A DNA stretch of 64,000 bases, taken from the NCBI RefSeq assembly GCF_038446665.1, contig NZ_CP151802.1:1364001-1428000 (forward strand), given 5' to 3'. The position numbers and the translations under genes are program-made. Positions 9,807 through 16,799 of this stretch are shown here, in pieces; the first letter of the stretch is position 1; each line of letters begins with the position of its first letter. The stretch is from Lysobacter sp. FW306-1B-D06B (GTDB lineage: Bacteria; Pseudomonadota; Gammaproteobacteria; Xanthomonadales; Xanthomonadaceae). Below the pieces are notes generated by a model. That model was not told the DNA's origin, searched no databases, and was given only the letters and a program-made list of their open reading frames with translations.

Positions 9807-9832
9807 CTCCTCCCCCTGCAAGCAGGGGAGGG
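9807..9832. repeat. CCTCCCC-TGCAAGCA-GGGGAGG hairpin repeat
   Basis: CTCCTCCCCCTGCAAGCAGGGGAGGG forms a hairpin. A shorter copy is at 9958-9981 (CCCTCCCCCTGCAAGCAGGG) and a related one (CTTCTCCCGCAAGCGGGAGAGG) at 28788-28816. This is a second small repeat family of the genome. Confidence 0.75.
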
Positions 9833-9850
9833 AGTTGCCTGCGCCGCGTC

Positions 9851-9927
9851 GTAGCCCGGGTAAGGCCGCAGGCCGCACCCGGGTGATGCGTGCGGGACCC
9901 CGGGTGCGCTTCGCTTACCCGGGCTAC
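9851..9927. repeat. CCCGGGTAAG inverted repeat, copy 1
   Basis: GTAGCCCGGGTAAGGC on one side pairs with GCTTACCCGGGCTAC on the other, with an inner pair CGCACCCGGG/CCCGGGTGCG. The same structure recurs at 11093-11176. With the neighbouring repeats it fills most of the 323-base gap 9709-10031, in which I see no gene. Confidence 0.85.
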
Positions 9928-9957
9928 TCGAGCTTTTGCTTTTCGCCTCGGCTCTTG

Positions 9958-9981
9958 CCCCTCCCCCTGCAAGCAGGGAGT
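9958..9981. repeat. CTCCCCCTGCAAGCAGGG hairpin repeat, copy 2
   Basis: CCCTCCCCCTGCAAGCAGGGAG, same family as the element at 9807-9832; its right arm is truncated. Confidence 0.7.
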
Positions 9982-10031
9982 GCGCTTGGCTTACCGGGCG
10001 ACCGCGAGCAGGAACGCGAGGTCGGACGATC

Positions 10032-11066
10032 CTACGGGCCGAACCCCGCCCCCACCGCCGTCACCCGCACCCGCGCCACGAACGTGTGCGAGGTGAGGTA
10101 CAGCGTGCGCCCGTCGTCGCCGAAGGCGCAGTTGGACACGCGCGCGCCGGTCTCGATCATCCCCAATCGCTTGCCGTTCGCGTCCATCACCAGCAACCCG
10201 CCCGGCGCGCTGGCGAACAGATGACCGTCGCGCGAAACGCACAACCCATCCGGCGCACCCTCCGCAGCGGCCGCCAGGTCGGACGCATCGGCCAGCACGC
10301 GGCGGTCGCGCACCTCGCCCTTCGCGTCGATCGCGTACGCCATCCACACCGGATGCGCGCGGTCGGAATTGGCGACGTACAACGTGCGCTCGTCCGGCGA
10401 CAGCGCCACGCCGTTGGGAAACTTCAGCGCGCCTTCGATCAGGTGCACGGAACCGTCCGCATCCAGGCGATAGACGCCGTTCACCGGCTGCTCCTTCAGC
10501 GGCGATTCGTCGATGCCCTTCAGTCCGTATGGCGGGTCGGTGAAGAACACCGTGCCGTCGCTGCGGCGCGCGATGTCGTTGGGGCTGTTGAAGCGCTTGC
10601 CTTCGAAGGTCGCCGCCAGCGTCGTCCGGGTCTTGTCCGTCGGGTTGAAGCGCGCGATCAGCCGCGAGCCCGAATCGGCCAGCAGCACCGTGCCGCCCGG
10701 TTCGGCTTCCAGCCCGTTCGCACCGGCCTCGCGCAGGCCGGACAGGTCGGTGCCGTCGTAGCCGGAGGGCTTGAGGAACACCGACGCGCCATCGAGCGCG
10801 GACCAGCGGTGCATCGTGTTGGCCGGCACGTCGTTGAACAGCAGGTAGTCGCCGTTGGCGATCCACGCCGGGCCTTCGGACCATTCGAAGCCTTCGGCAA
10901 TCTTTTCGATCCGCGCGTCCTTCGGCACCAGTGCATGGAAGGCCGGGTCGAACGCCTTGATGCGACCCACCGCCTCGTAGCGTGGCGTCGCTTCGTGCGG
11001 CGACGCACAAGCGGCAAGGAGTGAGCACGACAGCAACAGCGCGGTGATGCGAACGGCATGCGGCAT
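10032..11066 (-). CDS. SMP-30/gluconolactonase-family lipoprotein
   Basis: A 344-residue protein with a lipoprotein signal: LLLSCSLLAAC gives a lipobox with the lipidated cysteine at residue 20. The rest is a six-bladed SMP-30/gluconolactonase propeller, with EGFEWSEGPAW, FNSPNDIARRSDG, FPNGVALSPDERTLYVAN and APDGLCVSRDGHL carrying the expected metal-binding Glu, Asn and Asp. Such enzymes open sugar-acid lactones. At the end of the xylan block, hydrolysis of a periplasmic aldonolactone such as xylonolactone or gluconolactone is possible, but the substrate is not shown by sequence. It follows the GH10 gene after a 112-base gap that contains a CCCGGG-type repeat, so it may have its own promoter. 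Confidence 0.75.
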   Translation of the reverse strand: MPHAVRITALLLSCSLLAACASPHEATPRYEAVGRIKAFDPAFHALVPKDARIEKIAEGFEWSEGPAWIANGDYLLFNDVPANTMHRWSALDGASVFLKPSGYDGTDLSGLREAGANGLEAEPGGTVLLADSGSRLIARFNPTDKTRTTLAATFEGKRFNSPNDIARRSDGTVFFTDPPYGLKGIDESPLKEQPVNGVYRLDADGSVHLIEGALKFPNGVALSPDERTLYVANSDRAHPVWMAYAIDAKGEVRDRRVLADASDLAAAAEGAPDGLCVSRDGHLFASAPGGLLVMDANGKRLGMIETGARVSNCAFGDDGRTLYLTSHTFVARVRVTAVGAGFGP

Positions 11067-11092
11067 GGTGCGGTTCCTCGTAAGGATCGGCA

Positions 11093-11176
11093 GTAGCCCG
11101 GGTAAGCGAAGCGCACCCGGGGAGGCGCTTGCGGTGAGGGTACCCCGGGCGCGGCCTTTGGCCTTACCCGGGCTAC
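11093..11176. repeat. CCCGGGTAAG inverted repeat, copy 2
   Basis: GTAGCCCGGGTAAGCG at the left pairs with GGCCTTACCCGGGCTAC at the right, with inner CACCCGGGG/CCCCGGGCG. It lies between the GH10 gene and the SMP-30 lipoprotein gene and overlaps no coding sequence. Confidence 0.85.
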
Positions 11177-11178
11177 GG

Positions 11179-12342
11179 CTACGGTGCGGGCACCCGCAGC
11201 ACCGCGTCCAGTGCAGGTTTCGGCTGGCGATCGCGATCGAACAACAGCGGGTAGTTGATGCGCCCCGGCACCGGATAGTCGTTCTTCCACGACATGCCGT
11301 CGTGCACGCCCCACAGGCTGACGCGGTCGATCACGTCGCGCTTGCGGTGGAACAGCGCGAACAGCTCGGCGTAACGGTTCGCCAGTTGCTGCTGCACCAT
11401 CGGCGGCAAACCGTCGCGGTACGGGTCCAGGTAGCGCTTGAACTCGGGTAGCTGGAACTGCTTGTGCGCCATCACCGTGCCGATGACCTGCCCTTCGCGC
11501 GTAAGCGGCAGCACGTCCACGTCCAGCTCGGTGATCATCACCTTCACGCCGAGTGCGGCGTAGGCGTCGATGGCCGCTTCGATGTCCGCAAGCGACGGGT
11601 AGTTCAGGCCCCAGTGACCCTGCATGCCGATGCCGTCGATGCGCACGCCGGCCGCCTGCAACTGCTTCACCATGCGCACGATGCCGTCGCGCTTCTCCGG
11701 TCGCCAGGTGTTGAAGTCGTTGTAGTACAGCTGCGCGTCGGGCGCGTAGCGATGCGCGAACTCGAACGCGTGCTTCACCAGATCGTCGCCATCACCGACG
11801 GCGCGCACCCAGGTCGTATCGCGGTAGTTGCCGTCCTCGTCGATGACCTCGTTGACCACGTCCCACGCATCGACACGGCCCTTGTAGCGGCCGGCCACCT
11901 TCTCGATGTACACGCGCATCACCTCGATCTGCGCCTGCCGCGTGTTCGGCTGGCCCTTCGCATCGCGGAAGAACCACTCCGGCGTCTGGTTGTGCCAGAC
12001 CAGCGTGTGGCCGATGACGTACATGCCGTGCCTGTGGCCGAAGTCGACGAAGGCATCGGCGGCGGCGAAGTCGTACACGCCGGGCTTCGGGTTGACGACC
12101 TCGGCCTTCATCACGTTCTCGGCGGTGATGGCGTTGAAGTGCTTGACCACCAACGCCCGCGAGGCCGCGTCGCGGCCGCTGACGATGTCGTCGTTCACCG
12201 CCACGCCGAGGCGGAAATCGTTGGCGTAGGCTTTCTGCAGTTGCGTGGCCGGTTCCTTCGACCACGCGGACATGGCCAGCGCCAGCGTGCTCAACACGAG
12301 CATGCCGAAGGACGCGCGTTGGAGGGGATGGTGCAGTTTCAT
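11179..12342 (-). CDS. Endo-1,4-beta-xylanase GH10
   Basis: A 387-residue exported xylanase with an N-terminal signal peptide ending near residue 29 (ALAMSAWSK). GH10 signatures are all present: TAENVMKAE, HTLVWHNQTPEWF, the acid/base Glu in WDVVNEVIDEDG (about 165) and the nucleophile Glu in ITELDVDV (about 271). There is a single catalytic domain and no binding module. Its ATG overlaps the TGA of the upstream GH2 gene (12339-12342), so the two are translationally coupled. It cuts internal beta-1,4 bonds of xylan or of imported xylo-oligosaccharides. It is one of two clearly different GH10 enzymes in this locus. Confidence 0.92.
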   Translation of the reverse strand: MKLHHPLQRASFGMLVLSTLALAMSAWSKEPATQLQKAYANDFRLGVAVNDDIVSGRDAASRALVVKHFNAITAENVMKAEVVNPKPGVYDFAAADAFVDFGHRHGMYVIGHTLVWHNQTPEWFFRDAKGQPNTRQAQIEVMRVYIEKVAGRYKGRVDAWDVVNEVIDEDGNYRDTTWVRAVGDGDDLVKHAFEFAHRYAPDAQLYYNDFNTWRPEKRDGIVRMVKQLQAAGVRIDGIGMQGHWGLNYPSLADIEAAIDAYAALGVKVMITELDVDVLPLTREGQVIGTVMAHKQFQLPEFKRYLDPYRDGLPPMVQQQLANRYAELFALFHRKRDVIDRVSLWGVHDGMSWKNDYPVPGRINYPLLFDRDRQPKPALDAVLRVPAP

Positions 12343-15068
12343 GGTTGTTCCCGTGAAGTCAGTTCGATGCGTGCCGATTGCAGCGCGTCGGCCTCGGCGT
12401 GGACGGTGATCTCGCCGGAGCGTCCCGGCACCGCGCGCACGATCGCCAGCGCCAGGCCGCTGAACGCATCGCGCTCATGCGAGGGGAAGGCATCCATGTC
12501 GGTTGGATCGCCGTTGTCGGTGGCGACGAGTTCGCCCGCGCCTTCCACACGGAAGCGAATGCGTTGATCGGCAATCGGCACGGAGCGTCCATCGCGGTCG
12601 AGCACGCGCACGGTGATGAAGGACACGTCGCGGCCGTCGGCGGCGATCGTGCGGCGATCGGCGCGCGCGTCTAGTCGTGTCGCCGCGCCGGCCGTGCGCA
12701 CGGTTTCCTTCGCCCACGGCTTGCCGGCCTTGTACGCCTGCACGCGCAGCTCGCCGGGCCGGTACACCACCTCGTCCCAGCGAAGGCGGTACTCGAACGG
12801 CGCCTTCTTCTTCCGACCCTGCGACACGCCATTGACGAACAGCTCGGCTTCGTCGCCGGAAGTGAACACGTGCACCGGCGTCACCTGGCCTTCGCGGCCG
12901 GGCCACGTCCAGTGCGGCAGCAGGTGCGCCATCGGCAGGTCCGGACGCCAGCGCGCCTGGTAGAGGTAATAGCGATCCTTCGGGAAGCCGGCCAGATCGA
13001 CGATGCCGGAGTACGAACTGCGCGAGTCGTAATACGGTGTCGGCTCGCCGAGGTAATCGAAGCCCGTCCACACGAACTCGCCGGCGACGAACGGATGCCG
13101 GTCGAGGCTGGCGAACACCTTGTCGGCGCTGGAACCGAAATCCACCGCGTGCAGTTCGTACGCGCTGACCTGGCGGATCGTCGAGTCGCCGCCGCGCCCG
13201 TCGCGCACCGGCGCGCTCGACGCCTGCGTCACCGGGAACAGGTAGACGCCGCGGCTGCTCAGCGCGGAGGCGGTTTCGGTGCTGACGATGGCCTTGTCGG
13301 GGAACGCCGCGTGGAAGGCGTCGTACTGCGGCGGCGTGCGGATGCGCTGCGTGCCTTCGAACTCGGGCTCCTGGCGGATGCCTTCCCCCTGGTAATTCAG
13401 GCCGATGAGGTCCAGCGCGCCGGGCAGCGGCATGTCGGGCTTGGCCCAGTTCATCGCGTTGATCGTCGGCCGCGTGGGGTCTTCCTCGCGTGCGATGGCG
13501 TGCAGGCGTTTCGCGATGGCCGCGCCGGGTTCGCCCGTGTACTGCTCGCCGACTTCGTTGCCCACGCTCCACGCCACGATGGAGGGATGGTTGCGGTCGC
13601 GGCGCAGCAGCGCGCGCAGGTCGGGCTCGTGCCAGTCAGGGAAGACGAGGTGGAAGTCCAGCGGCGTCTTCTTGCGCTCCCAGGAATCGAACACCTCGTC
13701 GATGACGAGAAGCCCCATGCGATCGGTGAGTTCCAGCAATTCCGGCGCGGGCGGGTTGTGCGCCATGCGGATGGCGTTGGCGCCCATGTCGCGCAGGATT
13801 TCCAGCTGGCGCTGCGCCGCACGCAGGTTGAACGCCGCGCCGAGCGCGCCGAGGTCGTGATGGTTGTTCACGCCGCGGATGACGATGCGCTCGCCGTTGA
13901 CGGACAGGCCTTCGTTGGCGTCGAAGCGGATCGTGCGGATGCCGAACGGCGTGTCCACGCGATCCACAATGCGGCCATCGCGCGTGACCGTGGTGACGGC
14001 GACGTAGCGGTGCGGCTGCTGCGTCGGCGGCGGGCCCCACAGGCGCGGGCGGGCAAGGGCGGTGTTGCCGGACAGCGTGGCGCCGGACTTCGCCGCGATG
14101 CGCGCGCGACCGCCGTCGATGCACGCGACGGCGCGGCCGGTCTTCGTGCCGTCGGCGTCGAGCGCGAACACGTCGGTGCTCACCGCCACGTCGACGGCGG
14201 CGTCGGAATCGTTGTCGACGGCCACGTCCAGCGCGATCGTCGCGCGTTCCGTCGACACCTGCGGCGTGGTCACGCGCGTGCCCCAGTGCGCGACATGCAC
14301 CGGATCGTTCTTCACCAGCCAGACATCGCGATAGAGCCCGGCGCCGGGGTACCAGCGCGCCGAATCGGGTGGGTTGTCGAGGCGGATCGCGAGCTGGTTG
14401 GTGCCACCGGGAACAACGTAAGGCGTGAGATCCACGCGCCAGCCGTTGTAGCCGTACGGCCAGCCGCCGACGAGACGGCCGTTGAGCCACACCGTCGCGT
14501 ACGACATCGCGCCGTCGACATCGAGGAAGATCGAACGGCCCTTGTCGCTGGCCCGGATGTCGAGCGTGCGGCGGTACCAGACCGGGCCCCAGGTCTGCAG
14601 CCGACCCATGCCGCCGTACGGGCCGTCCTTGAGGAACGGACCGGCGATGGCCCAGTCGTGCGGCAGCGTGACGCGCTGCCAGGCGCTGTCGTCGAACCGC
14701 GCCTGCACGTAGCTCACTTCGCTGCCGGGATCGCCGACAGGGCGGACGTGGCGCAGCGCAGGATCACGGATCAACGCATTTGCGGTGGGCAGAATCCACG
14801 GCTTGAGCACGCGCTCGCCACGCGTGTGCACCTTCGCGGCTTCATCCGGACGCGCGTCGGCGTCCTTGCCGTCGGCGCTCTTCTCCACGGTGGGGCGCAC
14901 GTCGTAGTCCAGGCCGGTGGTGCCGGCGGGGTCGCCCTTGTGGAAGCGCCAGTCGGTGTCGAGGCGGATGCGTTCGCGGGGCGGCTGCGCGAGTGTCGGC
15001 GCGGCAGCGCATAGCCACACCACGGCACAGGCCACCCACAGCATTCCCCTCACACACTTGCTGGTCAT
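12339..15068 (-). CDS. GH2 glycoside hydrolase (beta-galactosidase/glucuronidase-like)
   Basis: The protein has 909 residues from the ATG at 15068; an upstream ATG at 15092 adds eight residues before the natural signal-peptide start (MTSKCVRG). The signal peptide ends near ALAQ-like TLAQPP. The order is a GH2 sugar-binding domain, an immunoglobulin-like domain, the TIM barrel and C-terminal beta domains resembling DUF4982 and Big-type repeats. The acid/base Glu lies in WSVGNEVGE (about 507) and the nucleophile Glu in IVSTETASAL (about 597). In this locus it could remove galactosyl, glucuronosyl or arabinosyl-type decorations; the true substrate cannot be read from sequence. It ends in an ATGA overlap with the GH10 gene. 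Confidence 0.8.
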   Translation of the reverse strand: MTSKCVRGMLWVACAVVWLCAAAPTLAQPPRERIRLDTDWRFHKGDPAGTTGLDYDVRPTVEKSADGKDADARPDEAAKVHTRGERVLKPWILPTANALIRDPALRHVRPVGDPGSEVSYVQARFDDSAWQRVTLPHDWAIAGPFLKDGPYGGMGRLQTWGPVWYRRTLDIRASDKGRSIFLDVDGAMSYATVWLNGRLVGGWPYGYNGWRVDLTPYVVPGGTNQLAIRLDNPPDSARWYPGAGLYRDVWLVKNDPVHVAHWGTRVTTPQVSTERATIALDVAVDNDSDAAVDVAVSTDVFALDADGTKTGRAVACIDGGRARIAAKSGATLSGNTALARPRLWGPPPTQQPHRYVAVTTVTRDGRIVDRVDTPFGIRTIRFDANEGLSVNGERIVIRGVNNHHDLGALGAAFNLRAAQRQLEILRDMGANAIRMAHNPPAPELLELTDRMGLLVIDEVFDSWERKKTPLDFHLVFPDWHEPDLRALLRRDRNHPSIVAWSVGNEVGEQYTGEPGAAIAKRLHAIAREEDPTRPTINAMNWAKPDMPLPGALDLIGLNYQGEGIRQEPEFEGTQRIRTPPQYDAFHAAFPDKAIVSTETASALSSRGVYLFPVTQASSAPVRDGRGGDSTIRQVSAYELHAVDFGSSADKVFASLDRHPFVAGEFVWTGFDYLGEPTPYYDSRSSYSGIVDLAGFPKDRYYLYQARWRPDLPMAHLLPHWTWPGREGQVTPVHVFTSGDEAELFVNGVSQGRKKKAPFEYRLRWDEVVYRPGELRVQAYKAGKPWAKETVRTAGAATRLDARADRRTIAADGRDVSFITVRVLDRDGRSVPIADQRIRFRVEGAGELVATDNGDPTDMDAFPSHERDAFSGLALAIVRAVPGRSGEITVHAEADALQSARIELTSREQP

Positions 15069-15100
15069 CGGCCGCACTCGCGCCCCTCGCACTTGAAGAT

Positions 15101-15173
15101 GTCATCCCCGCGTAGGCGGGGATCCAACTGTGAGGGCCCGGATGGTTGGATTCCCGCCTGCGCGGGAATGACA
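15101..15173. repeat. Paired TTCCCGC inverted repeat between GH2 and uxaC
   Basis: GTCATCCCCGCGTAGGCGGGGATCCAA and TTGGATTCCCGCCTGCGCGGGAATGACA flank about 20 bases. It fills most of the gap before the GH2 gene on the minus strand. Confidence 0.9.
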
Positions 15174-15211
15174 GCATCACACGGCCCTTCCAGATGCCTA
15201 CGTCCAGGCAA

Positions 15212-16633
15212 TCACAACCGATACGCCTGCTTCGGCAACCGATACGCCAGATCCCGCGCCACTTCCACCGCTTCGTCCTCGTCCATGCGGTGCTCGGCCA
15301 CCAGCTTGGCGAGGAACGCGCAGTCGATGCGCCGCGCGACATCGTGGCGCGCCGGAATCGACAGGAACGCGCGCGTGTCGTCGTTGAAGCCGATGGTGTT
15401 GTAGAAGCCGCCGCTGGCCAACGTCTGCTCGCGGAAGCGCCACATGCCTTCGGGCGCATCGTGGAACCACCACGCCGGGCCGAGGAACAGCGTCGGATAG
15501 TGGCCGGCCAGCGGCGCCAGCTCGCGGCTGTAGGTGCTTTCGTCCAGCGTGAAGAGGATGACGGTGAGGCGCGGGTCGTTGCCGAAGCGGTCCAGCAGCG
15601 GCTTGAGCGCATGCACGTACTCGGTGCGCAGCGGGATGTCGGCGCCCTTGTCGCGGCCGTAGCGCTCGAACAGCCCCGCGTTGTGATTGCGGAAGCAGCC
15701 CGGATGGATCTGCATCACCAGCCCGTCGTCCAGGCTCATCTCCGCCATCTGCGTCAGCACCTGCGCGCGGAACAGCTCCGCCTGCGCCGGCGTGGCCGTA
15801 CCGCGCACGACGGTGTCGAACAGCTTGCGTGCCTCGTCCGGCGGCAGGTTGGCGGTGGCGGCGGTGGGGTGGCCGTGGTCGGTGGAGGTGGCGCCCATCT
15901 GCTTGAAGAACGCGCGGCGCTGGCGGTGCGCGCGCAGGTAGCCGTCCCAGCTGTACACGTCTTCGCCGGTCAGCGCGCCGAACTCGCGCAGCGCGTGCGG
16001 GAACTGCTCGTGTTCGGGATCGACCACGGCGTCGGGGCGGTAGGCGGTGATGACGCGCCCCTTCCAGCCGCTGTCGCGGATCGTGGCGTGATGCTCCAGC
16101 GGGTCCAGTGGCGATTCGGTGGTGGCGATCACCTCGATGTTGAAGCGCTCGAACAACGCGCGCGGCGTGAACTGCGGCGTGTGCAACGCTTCGGTGATGC
16201 GGTCGTAGTAGGCATCGGCGGTGCCTTCGCCGAGCCGTTCGCGAAGACCGAACACGTCGTGGAAGACGTGGTTGAGCCACATCGACGACGGCGTGCCCCG
16301 GAACAGATGGAAGTTGCGCGCGAACACGCGCCACGCCGCGCGCGGATCGACATCGGCGCGGGAGCCGTCGGCGCGCGGAATGCCGATTTCATCCAGCGAC
16401 ACGCCCTGGCTGTAGAGCATGCGGAATACGTAATGGTCCGGCACCAGCAGCAGCTCGGTCGCGTTGGCGAACGGCGCATTGCCGGCGAACCAGGACGGGT
16501 CGGTGTGCCCGTGCGGGCTGACGATGGGCAGGCAGGCCACTTCGCCGTACAGCCGGCGCGCGATGGCGCGCTGCACGGTGTCGGAGGGGAACAGGCGGTC
16601 TTCGTGGAGATGGAGAGCGGTCGCGGAACTCAT
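15212..16633 (-). CDS. uxaC: Glucuronate isomerase
   Basis: A 473-residue cytoplasmic protein of normal length for UxaC. Conserved blocks include LPIVSPHGHTDPSWF near the N-terminus (metal-binding HxH), IATTESPLDPL and GLVMQIHPGCFRNHN. It isomerises D-glucuronate to D-fructuronate, the entry step of the hexuronate pathway completed by the fructuronate reductase and mannonate dehydratase on the other flank of the locus. The start was taken at ATG 16633 because conserved sequence begins there; upstream in-frame sequence is derived from the inverted repeat at 16685-16767. Repeats flank the gene on both sides, which may separate it from its neighbours transcriptionally or stabilise parts of a long message. 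Confidence 0.9.
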   Translation of the reverse strand: MSSATALHLHEDRLFPSDTVQRAIARRLYGEVACLPIVSPHGHTDPSWFAGNAPFANATELLLVPDHYVFRMLYSQGVSLDEIGIPRADGSRADVDPRAAWRVFARNFHLFRGTPSSMWLNHVFHDVFGLRERLGEGTADAYYDRITEALHTPQFTPRALFERFNIEVIATTESPLDPLEHHATIRDSGWKGRVITAYRPDAVVDPEHEQFPHALREFGALTGEDVYSWDGYLRAHRQRRAFFKQMGATSTDHGHPTAATANLPPDEARKLFDTVVRGTATPAQAELFRAQVLTQMAEMSLDDGLVMQIHPGCFRNHNAGLFERYGRDKGADIPLRTEYVHALKPLLDRFGNDPRLTVILFTLDESTYSRELAPLAGHYPTLFLGPAWWFHDAPEGMWRFREQTLASGGFYNTIGFNDDTRAFLSIPARHDVARRIDCAFLAKLVAEHRMDEDEAVEVARDLAYRLPKQAYRL

Positions 16634-16684
16634 GTCGTGTTCTCTGGTGTGTTTCGGCGGCGAAGCAAGCTCGCCACCCTTGAT

Positions 16685-16767
16685 CGTCATTCCCGCGAAA
16701 GCGGGAACCCAGTGCCTTTGCCCAAATCGCCGGACGTCGCTGGACCCCCGCTTTCGCGGGGATGACG
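16685..16767. repeat. Paired TTCCCGC inverted repeat between uxaC and GH115
   Basis: CGTCATTCCCGCGAAAGCGGGAACCCA and TGGACCCCCGCTTTCGCGGGGATGACG flank about 30 bases, in the 166-base gap between the uxaC start and the GH115 stop. Confidence 0.9.
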
Positions 16768-16799
16768 AGCGGTCGCTGCGATTCGTTTGCCTCGGATGC

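Noticed and set aside
9835..10224. Small open frames across the repeat-rich gap after uxuB.
   Set aside because: They read through repeat elements and the antisense of the SMP-30 gene; no ribosome site, domain or conservation clue supports them.
13405..15014. Long plus-strand open frames over the GH2 gene.
   Set aside because: They overlap the well-supported GH2 gene and contain only low-information Arg/Ala-rich sequence.
3430..16767. Repeat-derived peptides such as RRRGSN, RESGNP and PAKAGIQ in several open frames.
   Set aside because: They are translations of the TTCCCGC repeat family, not conserved protein motifs. Only the two in-frame cases with unclear starts are reported as findings.
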